Origin: Rhodococcus sp. Z13
GTDB taxonomy: Bacteria > Actinomycetota > Actinomycetes > Mycobacteriales > Mycobacteriaceae
DNA: 64,000 bases
Reading direction: 5' to 3'
NCBI RefSeq assembly: GCF_025837095.1
Contig: NZ_CP107551.1
Span: forward strand, 4,210,668-4,274,667
Below are positions 19,622 through 27,180 of the stretch, in pieces. Position numbers and translations under genes: made by a program. The notes beneath the pieces are model-generated. The model did not search any database and was not told the origin of the DNA. It saw only the letters and a program-made list of their open reading frames with translations. How positions within the stretch are numbered: the first letter of the stretch is position 1; the number at the start of each line of letters is the position of its first letter.

Positions 19622-19734
19622 ACTGGAATTCCTGATTCCCTGTAGTCCTTGCTCACCAACGAAGACCCGAAGGGACCTCCGACCATCCCTCTAGGAGCAG
19701 CAACCTCAGACAACTCCACCAACTGCCAACTCAC
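19622..19734 (-). pseudogene. hsdS: HsdS, 5' portion (split by IS)
   Basis: The GTG at 19734 shares one base with the hsdM TAG stop and opens VSWQLVELSEVAAPRG, then GGPFGSSLVSKDYRESGIPV, the usual HsdS opening. The frame enters the IS and stops 11 codons later. Joined to 18676 after removing IS and duplication it reads GIPV-IRGVNMSSGKF without a gap. Coupling to hsdM by stop/start overlap is typical of hsdMS operons. Confidence 0.9.
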
Positions 19735-21347
19735 TAGAGCCTCCCCAACTGCTCGCGCACAACATCCTGCAACCGCGCAGACTCGTCGAACTGCTCGAAC
19801 AGTTCCTTCGTCAACCGCGCAATCTTCTCCTCGATCGGTTCACCGTCATCCTCGAGCGGAGCGGCCCCCACATACCGCCCCGGAGTCAGTGCGTAATCGG
19901 CGTCCTTGATCTCAGCCAGCGTCGCCGAGTAACAGAAGCCCGGCTCGTCGGCGTACTCCATGCCTTTCGCGGATTCCGTTCCCCGCCATGCATGAAACGT
20001 GCCCGCGATCTTTGCGATGTCCTCGTCGGACAGCGCTCGCTCGGCACGATCCACCATATAACCCAGGTTGCGGGCGTCGATGAACAGCACCTGTCCTCGA
20101 CGGTCGATCGAGCCCTTCGCACCCGCCGACTTGTCCTTGGCAAAGAACCACACGCAGCAAGGAATGCCCGTACTGCGGAACAACTGTGTCGGCAGCGCCA
20201 CCATGCACGACACCAGGTCGGCCTCCACCAGCCGCGCCCGGATCTCGCCCTCACCACTGGAATTCGAGGACATCGAGCCGTTCGCCATCACCACACCAGC
20301 CGTGCCCTTCTCGGCGAGCTTCGAGATGATGTGCTGGATCCACGCGTAGTTCGCGTTGTTCGCCGGCGGAACACCGAACTTCCAGCGCTTGTCGTCCTCG
20401 CGCCGCGACCAGTCCTTGATGTTGAACGGCGGATTGGCCATCACATAGTCGGCCAGCAGATCCGGATGCACGTCGCGCGCGAACGTGTCTTCCCAACGAT
20501 CACCGAGATTCGCGGTGATGCCGTGGATGGCGAGGTTCATCTTCGCCATCCGCCATGTGCGCTCGTTGAGCTCCTGCCCGTACACCGCGATGTCGGTCGC
20601 GTTACCGCCGTGGTGCTCGATGAACTTCTCGGCCTGCACGAACATGCCACCCGAACCGCACGCCGGGTCGTACACCCGCCCGTTGTACGGCTCGAGCACC
20701 TCCACCAGAACGCGGACGATTCCTGCGGGCGTGTAGAACTCGCCGCCACGCTTCCCCTCGGCCCGCGCGAACTTCTCGAGGAAGTACTCGTACACCTCAC
20801 CGAGAAGATCCCGCGCCTTGCGTGCGCCCTCACCCGTGAAGCGGGTGTCGTTGAACAGGTCGATCAGCTCGCCGAGGCGACGCTGGTCGAGGTTGTCACG
20901 ATTGAAGATGACCGGCAATGTGCCCTTCAGAGAAGAGTTCTCCTCCATCAGCGCGATCATCGCGCCGTTGACGAGCTCACCGACCGTCCGCCCCTCGACA
21001 CCAGTGGATTCCTGGATTCCCTTGGCATTCCGGGCCAGATACTCCCAGCGCGCCTCCTCGGGAACCCAGAACACCGTCGAGCCGGTGTACTCGTCGCGGT
21101 CGTCGAGCAGCGACGCGACGTCCTCGTCGTCCAGGCCGTCGGCGCGCAGTTCCGCCTCGAGCTCCTGACGGCGTTCGGCGAAGGCATCGGACACGTACTT
21201 GAGGAACACCAGCCCGAGGATGACGTCCTTGTACTGGGACGCGTCCATGGAACCGCGCAGTTTGTCGGCGGCCTTCCAGAGCGTGTCCTTCAGTTCCTTC
21301 ATCGTAGACGGTGCCGTGACCGTCGCCTTCCTCTTCCTCGGTGGCAT
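19734..21347 (-). CDS. hsdM: Type I restriction-modification methyltransferase HsdM
   Basis: N6-adenine DNA methyltransferase; 537 residues from ATG 21347. The N-terminal HsdM_N helical domain shows LWKAADKLRGSMDASQYKDV; the catalytic domain has YTPAGIVRVLVEVL, SAM motif DPACGSGG (227-234) and catalytic NPPF (305-308). All key residues are present, so it should be active if a specificity subunit is available. It starts two bases after the stop of the upstream fusion gene, with GAAGGG serving as ribosome site, and its stop overlaps the hsdS start, so all three are one operon. Confidence 0.95.
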   Translation of the reverse strand: MPPRKRKATVTAPSTMKELKDTLWKAADKLRGSMDASQYKDVILGLVFLKYVSDAFAERRQELEAELRADGLDDEDVASLLDDRDEYTGSTVFWVPEEARWEYLARNAKGIQESTGVEGRTVGELVNGAMIALMEENSSLKGTLPVIFNRDNLDQRRLGELIDLFNDTRFTGEGARKARDLLGEVYEYFLEKFARAEGKRGGEFYTPAGIVRVLVEVLEPYNGRVYDPACGSGGMFVQAEKFIEHHGGNATDIAVYGQELNERTWRMAKMNLAIHGITANLGDRWEDTFARDVHPDLLADYVMANPPFNIKDWSRREDDKRWKFGVPPANNANYAWIQHIISKLAEKGTAGVVMANGSMSSNSSGEGEIRARLVEADLVSCMVALPTQLFRSTGIPCCVWFFAKDKSAGAKGSIDRRGQVLFIDARNLGYMVDRAERALSDEDIAKIAGTFHAWRGTESAKGMEYADEPGFCYSATLAEIKDADYALTPGRYVGAAPLEDDGEPIEEKIARLTKELFEQFDESARLQDVVREQLGRL

Positions 21348-21349
21348 CT

Positions 21350-23419
21350 CTACCCTTCCTCCGGGACGTGCCGGTTCTCTGTAGTGACGGTGACGACTCC
21401 ACGCGTCACGCCGTCGATCATGGTGTCGGTCAAATCGTTCAACGAGCGGAGCAGGTCGGCGGCCGCGCGACGACGCGCTGCGAGCTCCTTCAATACCGCC
21501 GTCACCGCTTCCATCTGCTCCCGCTCGATCACCGGAATGGTCCAATCCTTCCAGCGCCGTCCGGGCCGGACCGCACCGGCCGGTTTCTCGGCGGTGACGA
21601 GCTGCCTCAGGTGCCGCACGATGACCTCGGGAACGAGGCCGTCGACCTCACTGTTCTTCACACGCAGCACCCGGGCCGGGGCGAGGACGAGCGACGACCC
21701 TTCGGTGTCGATCATGATCCCGAACCTCGGTGCGGTGCAGAACACGATGTCGCCCGGCTCGGTGTAACGGCTGTTCGCATATCGGGAGGCGTGCACCAAG
21801 CGGTCCAGACCGCGGTCCCCGATGACCTTCTCCCCCAGCAGTTCCGGAGGCCCGATCACCCGCACCGCACCGTCCGCTTCGAGATCGGTCTCATCGATCC
21901 GATTTCCCGGGACGAGAAGCAGTTTGCGTTGCGCAGCGAGCTCGCCGGCGGTGGGCAGCTTCACCGTATCGCTGCGACGATAGGTCACCGTCATGTGCAG
22001 ATCCGCGTCGATCCTGCGGGCATGCTCGTTGGCGCTGTCCACCAGCAGCATCATGTGGCCGGCCAGATCGGCTCCGAGTCTCGCCGGCAGGACCGTCCGC
22101 GGAACGATGAGTCCCTTGCCGTCCTCGGCCAGGAGCAGCGCCGTCCGATGAACCACACCGAACCGGAAAGCGTGCGCTCTCACCGACTCCCAGGTCCCCA
22201 CCGCAGCGACGACATCGGAGACCAAACCGTCGATCACGTACTCGTCCAGCTTGCGGTCGCTGACGTCGGCCAGCACCGTCCACTGATCCGCCGGTGCGAT
22301 GCGCTCGTCCGCCGCGCCGAGCACCCACAAGGCCATCGCCATTCCGGGTTTTGCGAGTAGTAGCCCCTCGGGCAACCGGATCGCCGCGCGCAGCCGACCC
22401 GACCGGACGATGCCCGACCGGATGGACAACGTCTCCCGATCCCGCATCGGATCGACCAGAACCCCGGCGGGAGCGATCACGACCGCATAGTGGTCGGGCA
22501 GCATCTGCACGGTGATGTTGTCGATCTCCGTCAGCACCTCTATCGCCGAGTACCCGAGGGTCGACGGCGACGGGTACTGGGTGAGGAACAGCGCCGGGCG
22601 ATCGATCGAGAAGTCCGCACCGAAGCCTTCCTCCGGCGCGGGATGGCGACGCCAGCGGTGCATGGCCAGCCGGCGGCGCGCGAGCCGCGCCGAGGCGGTG
22701 TCGGCGCGACCGGTGACGGCAACGGGTTCGACGTCCTCGGACAGTTCCTTGCGAAGCGCGACGAACAGGTCGCTGCTGTCGACCGACGGATCGACGAAGA
22801 CCGCGCGGTCGTCGTGGACGAGCGCCGTCGCCACCGCCGTGCACAGCTCGAGGGCCCCGTCCGCGAGGGTCGAGTTCGCGAGGTCGGTCAGCGGGATGCG
22901 GAAACGCTGGGCCATGAGTGCCTCGAACGCGCGTTCCGGCGTGTAGGCGGCGTCGGCCATGCGGTCGGCGTGCCGGGCGTAGGTGGTGATGTGCTCGCCG
23001 AGTTCGGCGATGTCCCGGTACAGATAGGTGTCGTCGGGGTCGAGATCGTCGGCCTCGTCCAGGATCTCCTCGTCGTCGAGGTCGGACAGCGTCTCTCCGC
23101 GCTGGGTCTTCAGGCACAGCAGGGCGGTGAGGCCCGCGAACGCCGTCCGAGGATCGACCCCGGTGGGGTGGTCGAGGGCGGCGTGAGCGGCGACGTCCTC
23201 GGCGAGGCTGTCGTTGTTGCCGAGCTCTTTCTCCTTCAGCCAGGCCACGACGTCGTCGGCGGCGAACTTCTCCTGCCCACCCTCGACGCGCACGGGCTTC
23301 GGAAACGGCCGGTCGGTGTCCTTGTATCGCTTGATCCAGACGGTGACGACGGGGCGCTGCACGTCGGCGAGGGCCGCGATATCGCTCTTGGTGAGCAGAA
23401 GCGTCGGGTGTTCGCTCAT
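21350..23419 (-). CDS. HTH / degenerate HsdM-like methyltransferase / HsdS-like recognition fusion protein
   Basis: 689 residues leading the hsdM operon. Residues about 7-62 form a MerR/excisionase-like winged HTH (DIAALADVQRPVVTVWIKRY, then FAADDVVAWL). Residues about 90-450 align by eye with HsdM: VFVDPSVDSSDLFV (207-220) replaces HsdM VYDPACGSGGMFV, LTQYP (279-283) replaces ANPPF, and AVVIAPAGVLVD / GRLRAAIRLPEGLLLAKPG / MALWVLGA track HsdM GVVMANGSM / ALPTQLFRSTG / WFFAKD. Both catalytic motifs are therefore lost. Residues about 500-665 look like an HsdS recognition domain (EPGDIVF, WTIPVIEREQMEAVTAVLKEL, LLRSLNDLTDTMIDGV). The likely role is a non-catalytic DNA-binding or regulatory partner, or an alternative specificity factor. 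The name is a description, not an established family. Confidence 0.72.
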   Translation of the reverse strand: MSEHPTLLLTKSDIAALADVQRPVVTVWIKRYKDTDRPFPKPVRVEGGQEKFAADDVVAWLKEKELGNNDSLAEDVAAHAALDHPTGVDPRTAFAGLTALLCLKTQRGETLSDLDDEEILDEADDLDPDDTYLYRDIAELGEHITTYARHADRMADAAYTPERAFEALMAQRFRIPLTDLANSTLADGALELCTAVATALVHDDRAVFVDPSVDSSDLFVALRKELSEDVEPVAVTGRADTASARLARRRLAMHRWRRHPAPEEGFGADFSIDRPALFLTQYPSPSTLGYSAIEVLTEIDNITVQMLPDHYAVVIAPAGVLVDPMRDRETLSIRSGIVRSGRLRAAIRLPEGLLLAKPGMAMALWVLGAADERIAPADQWTVLADVSDRKLDEYVIDGLVSDVVAAVGTWESVRAHAFRFGVVHRTALLLAEDGKGLIVPRTVLPARLGADLAGHMMLLVDSANEHARRIDADLHMTVTYRRSDTVKLPTAGELAAQRKLLLVPGNRIDETDLEADGAVRVIGPPELLGEKVIGDRGLDRLVHASRYANSRYTEPGDIVFCTAPRFGIMIDTEGSSLVLAPARVLRVKNSEVDGLVPEVIVRHLRQLVTAEKPAGAVRPGRRWKDWTIPVIEREQMEAVTAVLKELAARRRAAADLLRSLNDLTDTMIDGVTRGVVTVTTENRHVPEEG

Positions 23420-23513
23420 TCTTGTCGGCCCCCTTTCCTAATCTCCTGCAGTACCTCGTGGGGTTCGGTTTCGGAATCTATCGGAAGGTTCGGACACGGT
23501 ATTACGCGATGCT

Positions 23514-23529
23514 GATATCCCCGGTTATC
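23514..23529. promoter_or_regulatory. GATA-N8-TATC palindrome between the hsdM operon and the RNase H-like gene
   Basis: GATATCCCCGGTTATC lies in the divergent spacer, 95 bp from the fusion-gene start and 74 bp from the RNase H-like ATG. It shares arms, length and a C-rich centre with the element upstream of hsdR (10414-10429). It is a candidate common operator. Confidence 0.4.
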
Positions 23530-23602
23530 AAGGAGTTGCTACCTGATGAATCCCCGCAGCCAGCATGCTCGGCTCCAGTCGATCAACGAAGAGGAGAACA
23601 CG

Positions 23603-24451
23603 ATGCTCGCTGCAATCCACATCAGGCAGACCCGTACCGGCAATGGCCCGCTGACCTGCGCAGCTCTCGTGACCGGTGACGATGTCTCGTTGTTCATCCG
23701 GGAGGGCTACGAGGAGGCCGACCGTAGCCTGGTCGGCCTCGACGCCTTCGAGGCTCTCCACTGCCGGGCCGACGGGCCGGTACGCGTTCACATCTCCGAC
23801 GGTCCGCTCCGGAGAATCTTCAAGGACGTCTCCGGGTCGTTTCCCGAGGTGGAGTTCGTCGACATCCCCTTCGGCCCGTTCGGCGCCCTTCTGCAGCGCG
23901 CGGTGAACGCCATCGACGCGCACATCGCCGGCGTCATCGCCGAGGAAGAGGCGGAGACCCAGGCGCTGCGCGCTTCCCGTCCCCCGCTGCTCGTTGCCAC
24001 GGACGCATCGAAGGGACGCAAGCGGCGAAGCACCGGGCTCGGCTGCGTCTCGGAGACCGGCGGTCGCCAGATGCGGGTGGACCTCGAGGCCCGCTCCGTC
24101 CTCGAAGGTGAACTGCTCGCCATCGAGATGGCCGTCAAGCACTTCTCCGGCCGCAACCTGCACATCCTCACCGACAGCCACCTGGCGATCGCCGCACTCG
24201 AAGGCACCTACCAGGGCAAGGCGGCCGTCATGGAGGTTGTCGCCCGTATCCACGAGGCCACGAAGGACCGGTCCGTGAAGGTGTCGTGGGTACGGGGACA
24301 CAGCGGGCATCCGCTGAACGAAGCTGCACATCGCCTCGCCATGGCGGCACGACGCTTCCACGAGGCCGAGGTACCCCAGGACGTCGCGGCGACCATCGTC
24401 GACAACATCCTGGCGTCGCTCGAAGGATCTCAGTCGCCCGCAGCAGCGTGA
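23603..24451 (+). CDS. Two-domain protein with C-terminal RNase H-like domain
   Basis: 282 residues from ATG 23603, chosen for GAGGAG nine bases upstream; an in-frame ATG at 23546 would add 19. Residues 1-125 form an unrecognised domain (LAAIHIRQTRTGNGPLTC start). Residues about 128-250 are an RNase H type-1 fold: Asp134 (VATDASK), Glu170 (EGELLAIEMA), Asp191 (ILTDSHLA) and the loop VRGHSGHPLNEAAHRLA. The fourth catalytic acid expected in that last motif is His243. The gene is divergent from the restriction operon, so a role linked to it is possible. Cleavage of RNA in RNA:DNA hybrids is the family activity; activity here is untested. Confidence 0.72.
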   Translation: MLAAIHIRQTRTGNGPLTCAALVTGDDVSLFIREGYEEADRSLVGLDAFEALHCRADGPVRVHISDGPLRRIFKDVSGSFPEVEFVDIPFGPFGALLQRAVNAIDAHIAGVIAEEEAETQALRASRPPLLVATDASKGRKRRSTGLGCVSETGGRQMRVDLEARSVLEGELLAIEMAVKHFSGRNLHILTDSHLAIAALEGTYQGKAAVMEVVARIHEATKDRSVKVSWVRGHSGHPLNEAAHRLAMAARRFHEAEVPQDVAATIVDNILASLEGSQSPAAA

Positions 24452-24522
24452 ACACTGGGATATCGCCGCTCGCCTTTCGATGGAACCACGTAAAGTTCAC
24501 CCATCGTCCTCTGCACTTTCCC

Positions 24523-25982
24523 GGCTCTTCGCAGTTAGCAGTGGTACTGGTGCCGGCTGGGTGCGACCCGACGTGACCGTCGAGTGCAGGCCCAGCGTAC
24601 CCGGCGGCGTTGGTTCTCCGGGGTACGGAATCCGAACGCGATGCGGCCGACGTGCTTGACGATCCGGTTGTAGCCTTCACTGCGCGCATTCGACAGGCCG
24701 GTGGTGATCGCCAGGATCATCGGTTCCTGCCACGCCGAGATGGTCGTCGCCAGCTTGCCGATCTCCGGGACCCGGCATGCCGCGCAGAACGTGTAGAACC
24801 GGTACAGTCTGTCCCGGATTTCATGGCGAAGGCCACCACGGTCGGTGCAGCGCAACACATCGCGCAGTAGTTCTTTGACGATCCATGCGGCGGCGATGTC
24901 CCCGTGCGGGTCGGCGGAGGTCAGCTTCTCGAACAGGGCCGATCGTTGTTCGTTGGTCAGGCGTTCGGAGGCCCGCAACAACCGTCGTCGATTGATCCAC
25001 TCGACATCACTCTTGCGGCCGCGCCGACCCCGCTCGGCCTGGGTGACCCTGCGCCGGACGGTATCGACCATCTCGTTGGCCTTCTTGACCAGGTGGAACC
25101 GGTCCACCACCAGTTGTGCGTGCGGCAGTGCCTCGCGCACCGCCTTTGCGTACACCGTCGACATGTCGATCGCGACATGGGTGATCTGTGCCTTCCACGT
25201 CTCGTCGCGGGCGTCGAACCAGTCGATCACCACGGCGGAGGTGCGTCCGTTGACCTGCGCCAGCAACCCTTGATCGCCGGTCAGGTCGACCAGTCCGGTG
25301 TCCCACCGGTCCACCCATCTCCGTTCCCCGGTCTCGGGGCAAGTTTCCCATTTCGCCTTCCCGCGTCGGGTCTCATCGATCCCGAGGACGACCACCGGTT
25401 CGGGTTCGTCGCCAAGGGCGGCGTCGGCGACCACGACGAGGTGGCCGTGGACGGTGTGCCAGGCGCACCCGTAGTCGCCCGCGACCGCGGCGACCGACCG
25501 GTCCCCGTCGAGGACCGCCTCGACCAGCAGCGCCTTCGCTCGTGGCGTGACCCGTGCCCGGGACGGCACCCCCGGCGTCGACTCGGTGAACACCTTACGG
25601 TCACAGGAGGTATTGGTGCACAACCATTTCCGTTTCCGCCACACCAGCAGTGGACGGTCGGGTCCGACCTGCACGTCCCGCGGTCTGGTGGTGACCCAGC
25701 CCTTCGAACGCGTGGACTTCTGCCCGCACTGCGGGCACACCCCGACCCACTGTGGGGCCGTCGCGATCTGCACGATCCGGCTGCCCTCGACCGTGCGCTG
25801 CACCGATTCGACGATGACGCCGTCGAGATCGAGCAGCAATGAACTACCGTGGTGCATGCCCGCGTTCCTTGCTGTCCTGGATGCCTGAAGAACACCCAGC
25901 TCACAAGGGCGCGGGCCCTTTTTCAATCACCGACACGGCAACGGCGTCGATCGACACCCGCCCCTACCAAGTGCGAAGAGCC
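24523..25982 (-). mobile_element. ISL3-family insertion sequence (1460 bp)
   Basis: The ends are inverted repeats beginning GGCTCTTCGCA (11 bp identical) and are flanked by an 8-bp direct repeat ACTTTCCC (24515-24522 and 25983-25990), the duplication size expected for ISL3 elements. It encodes one intact transposase on the minus strand. It is inserted between the RNase H-like gene and the next plus-strand gene, 31 bp before that gene's ATG, so it replaced that gene's upstream DNA. Confidence 0.95.
24535..25857 (-). CDS. ISL3-family transposase
   Basis: 440 residues from ATG 25857 (MHHGSSLLLDLDGV). An N-terminal zinc-finger pair is seen (CPQCGQKSTRSKGWVTTRPRD, then CTNTSCDRKVF), then an HTH-like region, then the DDE_Tnp_ISL3 domain with VLGIDETRRGK, AIDMSTVYAKAVREALPHAQLVVDRFH and SNARSEGYNRIVKHVGRIAFGFR. 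Length and order are standard, and no frame disruption is visible, so the element may be mobile. Confidence 0.93.
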   Translation of the reverse strand: MHHGSSLLLDLDGVIVESVQRTVEGSRIVQIATAPQWVGVCPQCGQKSTRSKGWVTTRPRDVQVGPDRPLLVWRKRKWLCTNTSCDRKVFTESTPGVPSRARVTPRAKALLVEAVLDGDRSVAAVAGDYGCAWHTVHGHLVVVADAALGDEPEPVVVLGIDETRRGKAKWETCPETGERRWVDRWDTGLVDLTGDQGLLAQVNGRTSAVVIDWFDARDETWKAQITHVAIDMSTVYAKAVREALPHAQLVVDRFHLVKKANEMVDTVRRRVTQAERGRRGRKSDVEWINRRRLLRASERLTNEQRSALFEKLTSADPHGDIAAAWIVKELLRDVLRCTDRGGLRHEIRDRLYRFYTFCAACRVPEIGKLATTISAWQEPMILAITTGLSNARSEGYNRIVKHVGRIAFGFRTPENQRRRVRWACTRRSRRVAPSRHQYHC

Positions 25983-26013
25983 ACTTTCCCTGAGGGTCCG
26001 TCTAGGAGTACTC

Positions 26014-27165
26014 ATGGCACGCAAAGCTCGCTCCACTTCGAAGGCACGCAAGGTCACGCAGTCGACTCGACAAACCAGTCGCAGCCGGGAGACTCGCAAG
26101 GCCCCGCCGAAGCTTTCCACCATTACACGACTCGAGTTTCGGAAAGTCCGGTTCCCCAAAGGGACAGTGGTTGCTGATACCCCCAGTTTCCACTACGCCA
26201 TCAAGCCGTCCGGGTCGGATTGGGAATTGCGGATCTACGAGCGGACGAACGGATCCGGCGAAGGCCAGAATCCCGGAAGCCACGAGTTGTTCTCCACCTA
26301 CGACAAGAAGTTCGGAAGTCAGGCCCTCTGCATGAGGGTGGCCCAGGCGTTCCACAACCTTGGCGACAGTTTCAACGAGTTCGCACACGGCGGCTACCGC
26401 AACCGATTCACCCAGGCAATCCTCGATGCCGAACAAGGTGCGAAGGAGCCGACATCAAGCTCTGCCAGAGCCAGTTCGACACCCGTTCCGCCCGCCCCTG
26501 CAACGGCAGCCAAACCCCGAACAAGCCACGTCGAGAGGGAGAGTCCTCGTACACAGGCAGCGCAACCTGGAGCTGCCCACCCCGGCACGCGTCCCCCGCA
26601 GAAGCAGATACGAACCGTTCCTCCGAAACGTCTCCCTACCGCAGACGAACTTCGCCAAGCGGGTAGAGTCGCCCGCAAACGTGTCTATGTCAATCGCAAT
26701 GTCAACTATTTCCATACATCCGCACGGTGCAGAGCCGGCCGGAACATGACTCACTGGTGCAAGGCCGGGGACGCATACCGTAATCGAGTCCGCCCCTGCC
26801 CTACCTGCAGCACCAACCTGGCGAAAGATCTCCAGAAGTATTTGGACGCGACGGCCAGCATGAACTATCCCGAGCTGCGCCCCTTGAGGTTGCACCCCCT
26901 TGGAAAGACCGACCGCACAGCGAAAATACCTTCGAATCAAAAGAAATCCCGCTCGAGAGCGGGAACCCCGGGACGTAGGGCCGGCGCTGGGCGAAACGAC
27001 CGCATTCCGCATGGGACCCCTTCCAATGTCAAGGACACGAGGTTTTCCCATCGCACTGCCATGGAGTGGGGAACGTCATCGTTCCGGCAACACCCGGAAG
27101 AGTTCCTCGGCACTCCCACCGAGGACGACCACGATTGGCGTGGGAGGCACACCCTCTACGAGTGA
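26014..27165 (+). CDS. Basic protein with C-terminal Cys/His metal-site motif, function unknown
   Basis: 383 residues from ATG 26014, with TAGGAG upstream. A very basic Ser/Arg/Lys N-terminus (1-35) is followed by a folded region (about 38-135; FHYAIKPSGSDWELRIYE and LFSTYDKKFGSQALCMRVAQA), then an Ala/Pro/Ser-rich linker (145-205). Next is a motif VYVNRNVNYFHTSARCR ... RPCPTCSTNL (224-268) with His234, Cys239, Cys262 and Cys265. That spacing resembles the small Ada/ComE-type metal-binding tails on secreted or DNA-acting proteins. A basic tail follows. GC is below that of most neighbours. The ISL3 element sits just upstream, so native expression may be lost. No family is assigned. Confidence 0.6.
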   Translation: MARKARSTSKARKVTQSTRQTSRSRETRKAPPKLSTITRLEFRKVRFPKGTVVADTPSFHYAIKPSGSDWELRIYERTNGSGEGQNPGSHELFSTYDKKFGSQALCMRVAQAFHNLGDSFNEFAHGGYRNRFTQAILDAEQGAKEPTSSSARASSTPVPPAPATAAKPRTSHVERESPRTQAAQPGAAHPGTRPPQKQIRTVPPKRLPTADELRQAGRVARKRVYVNRNVNYFHTSARCRAGRNMTHWCKAGDAYRNRVRPCPTCSTNLAKDLQKYLDATASMNYPELRPLRLHPLGKTDRTAKIPSNQKKSRSRAGTPGRRAGAGRNDRIPHGTPSNVKDTRFSHRTAMEWGTSSFRQHPEEFLGTPTEDDHDWRGRHTLYE

Positions 27166-27180
27166 TGCTGCCCTCTCCGG

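Noticed and set aside
24904-25842. 312-residue frame antisense to the ISL3 transposase
   Set aside because: Shadow of the transposase; no start signal, no domain.
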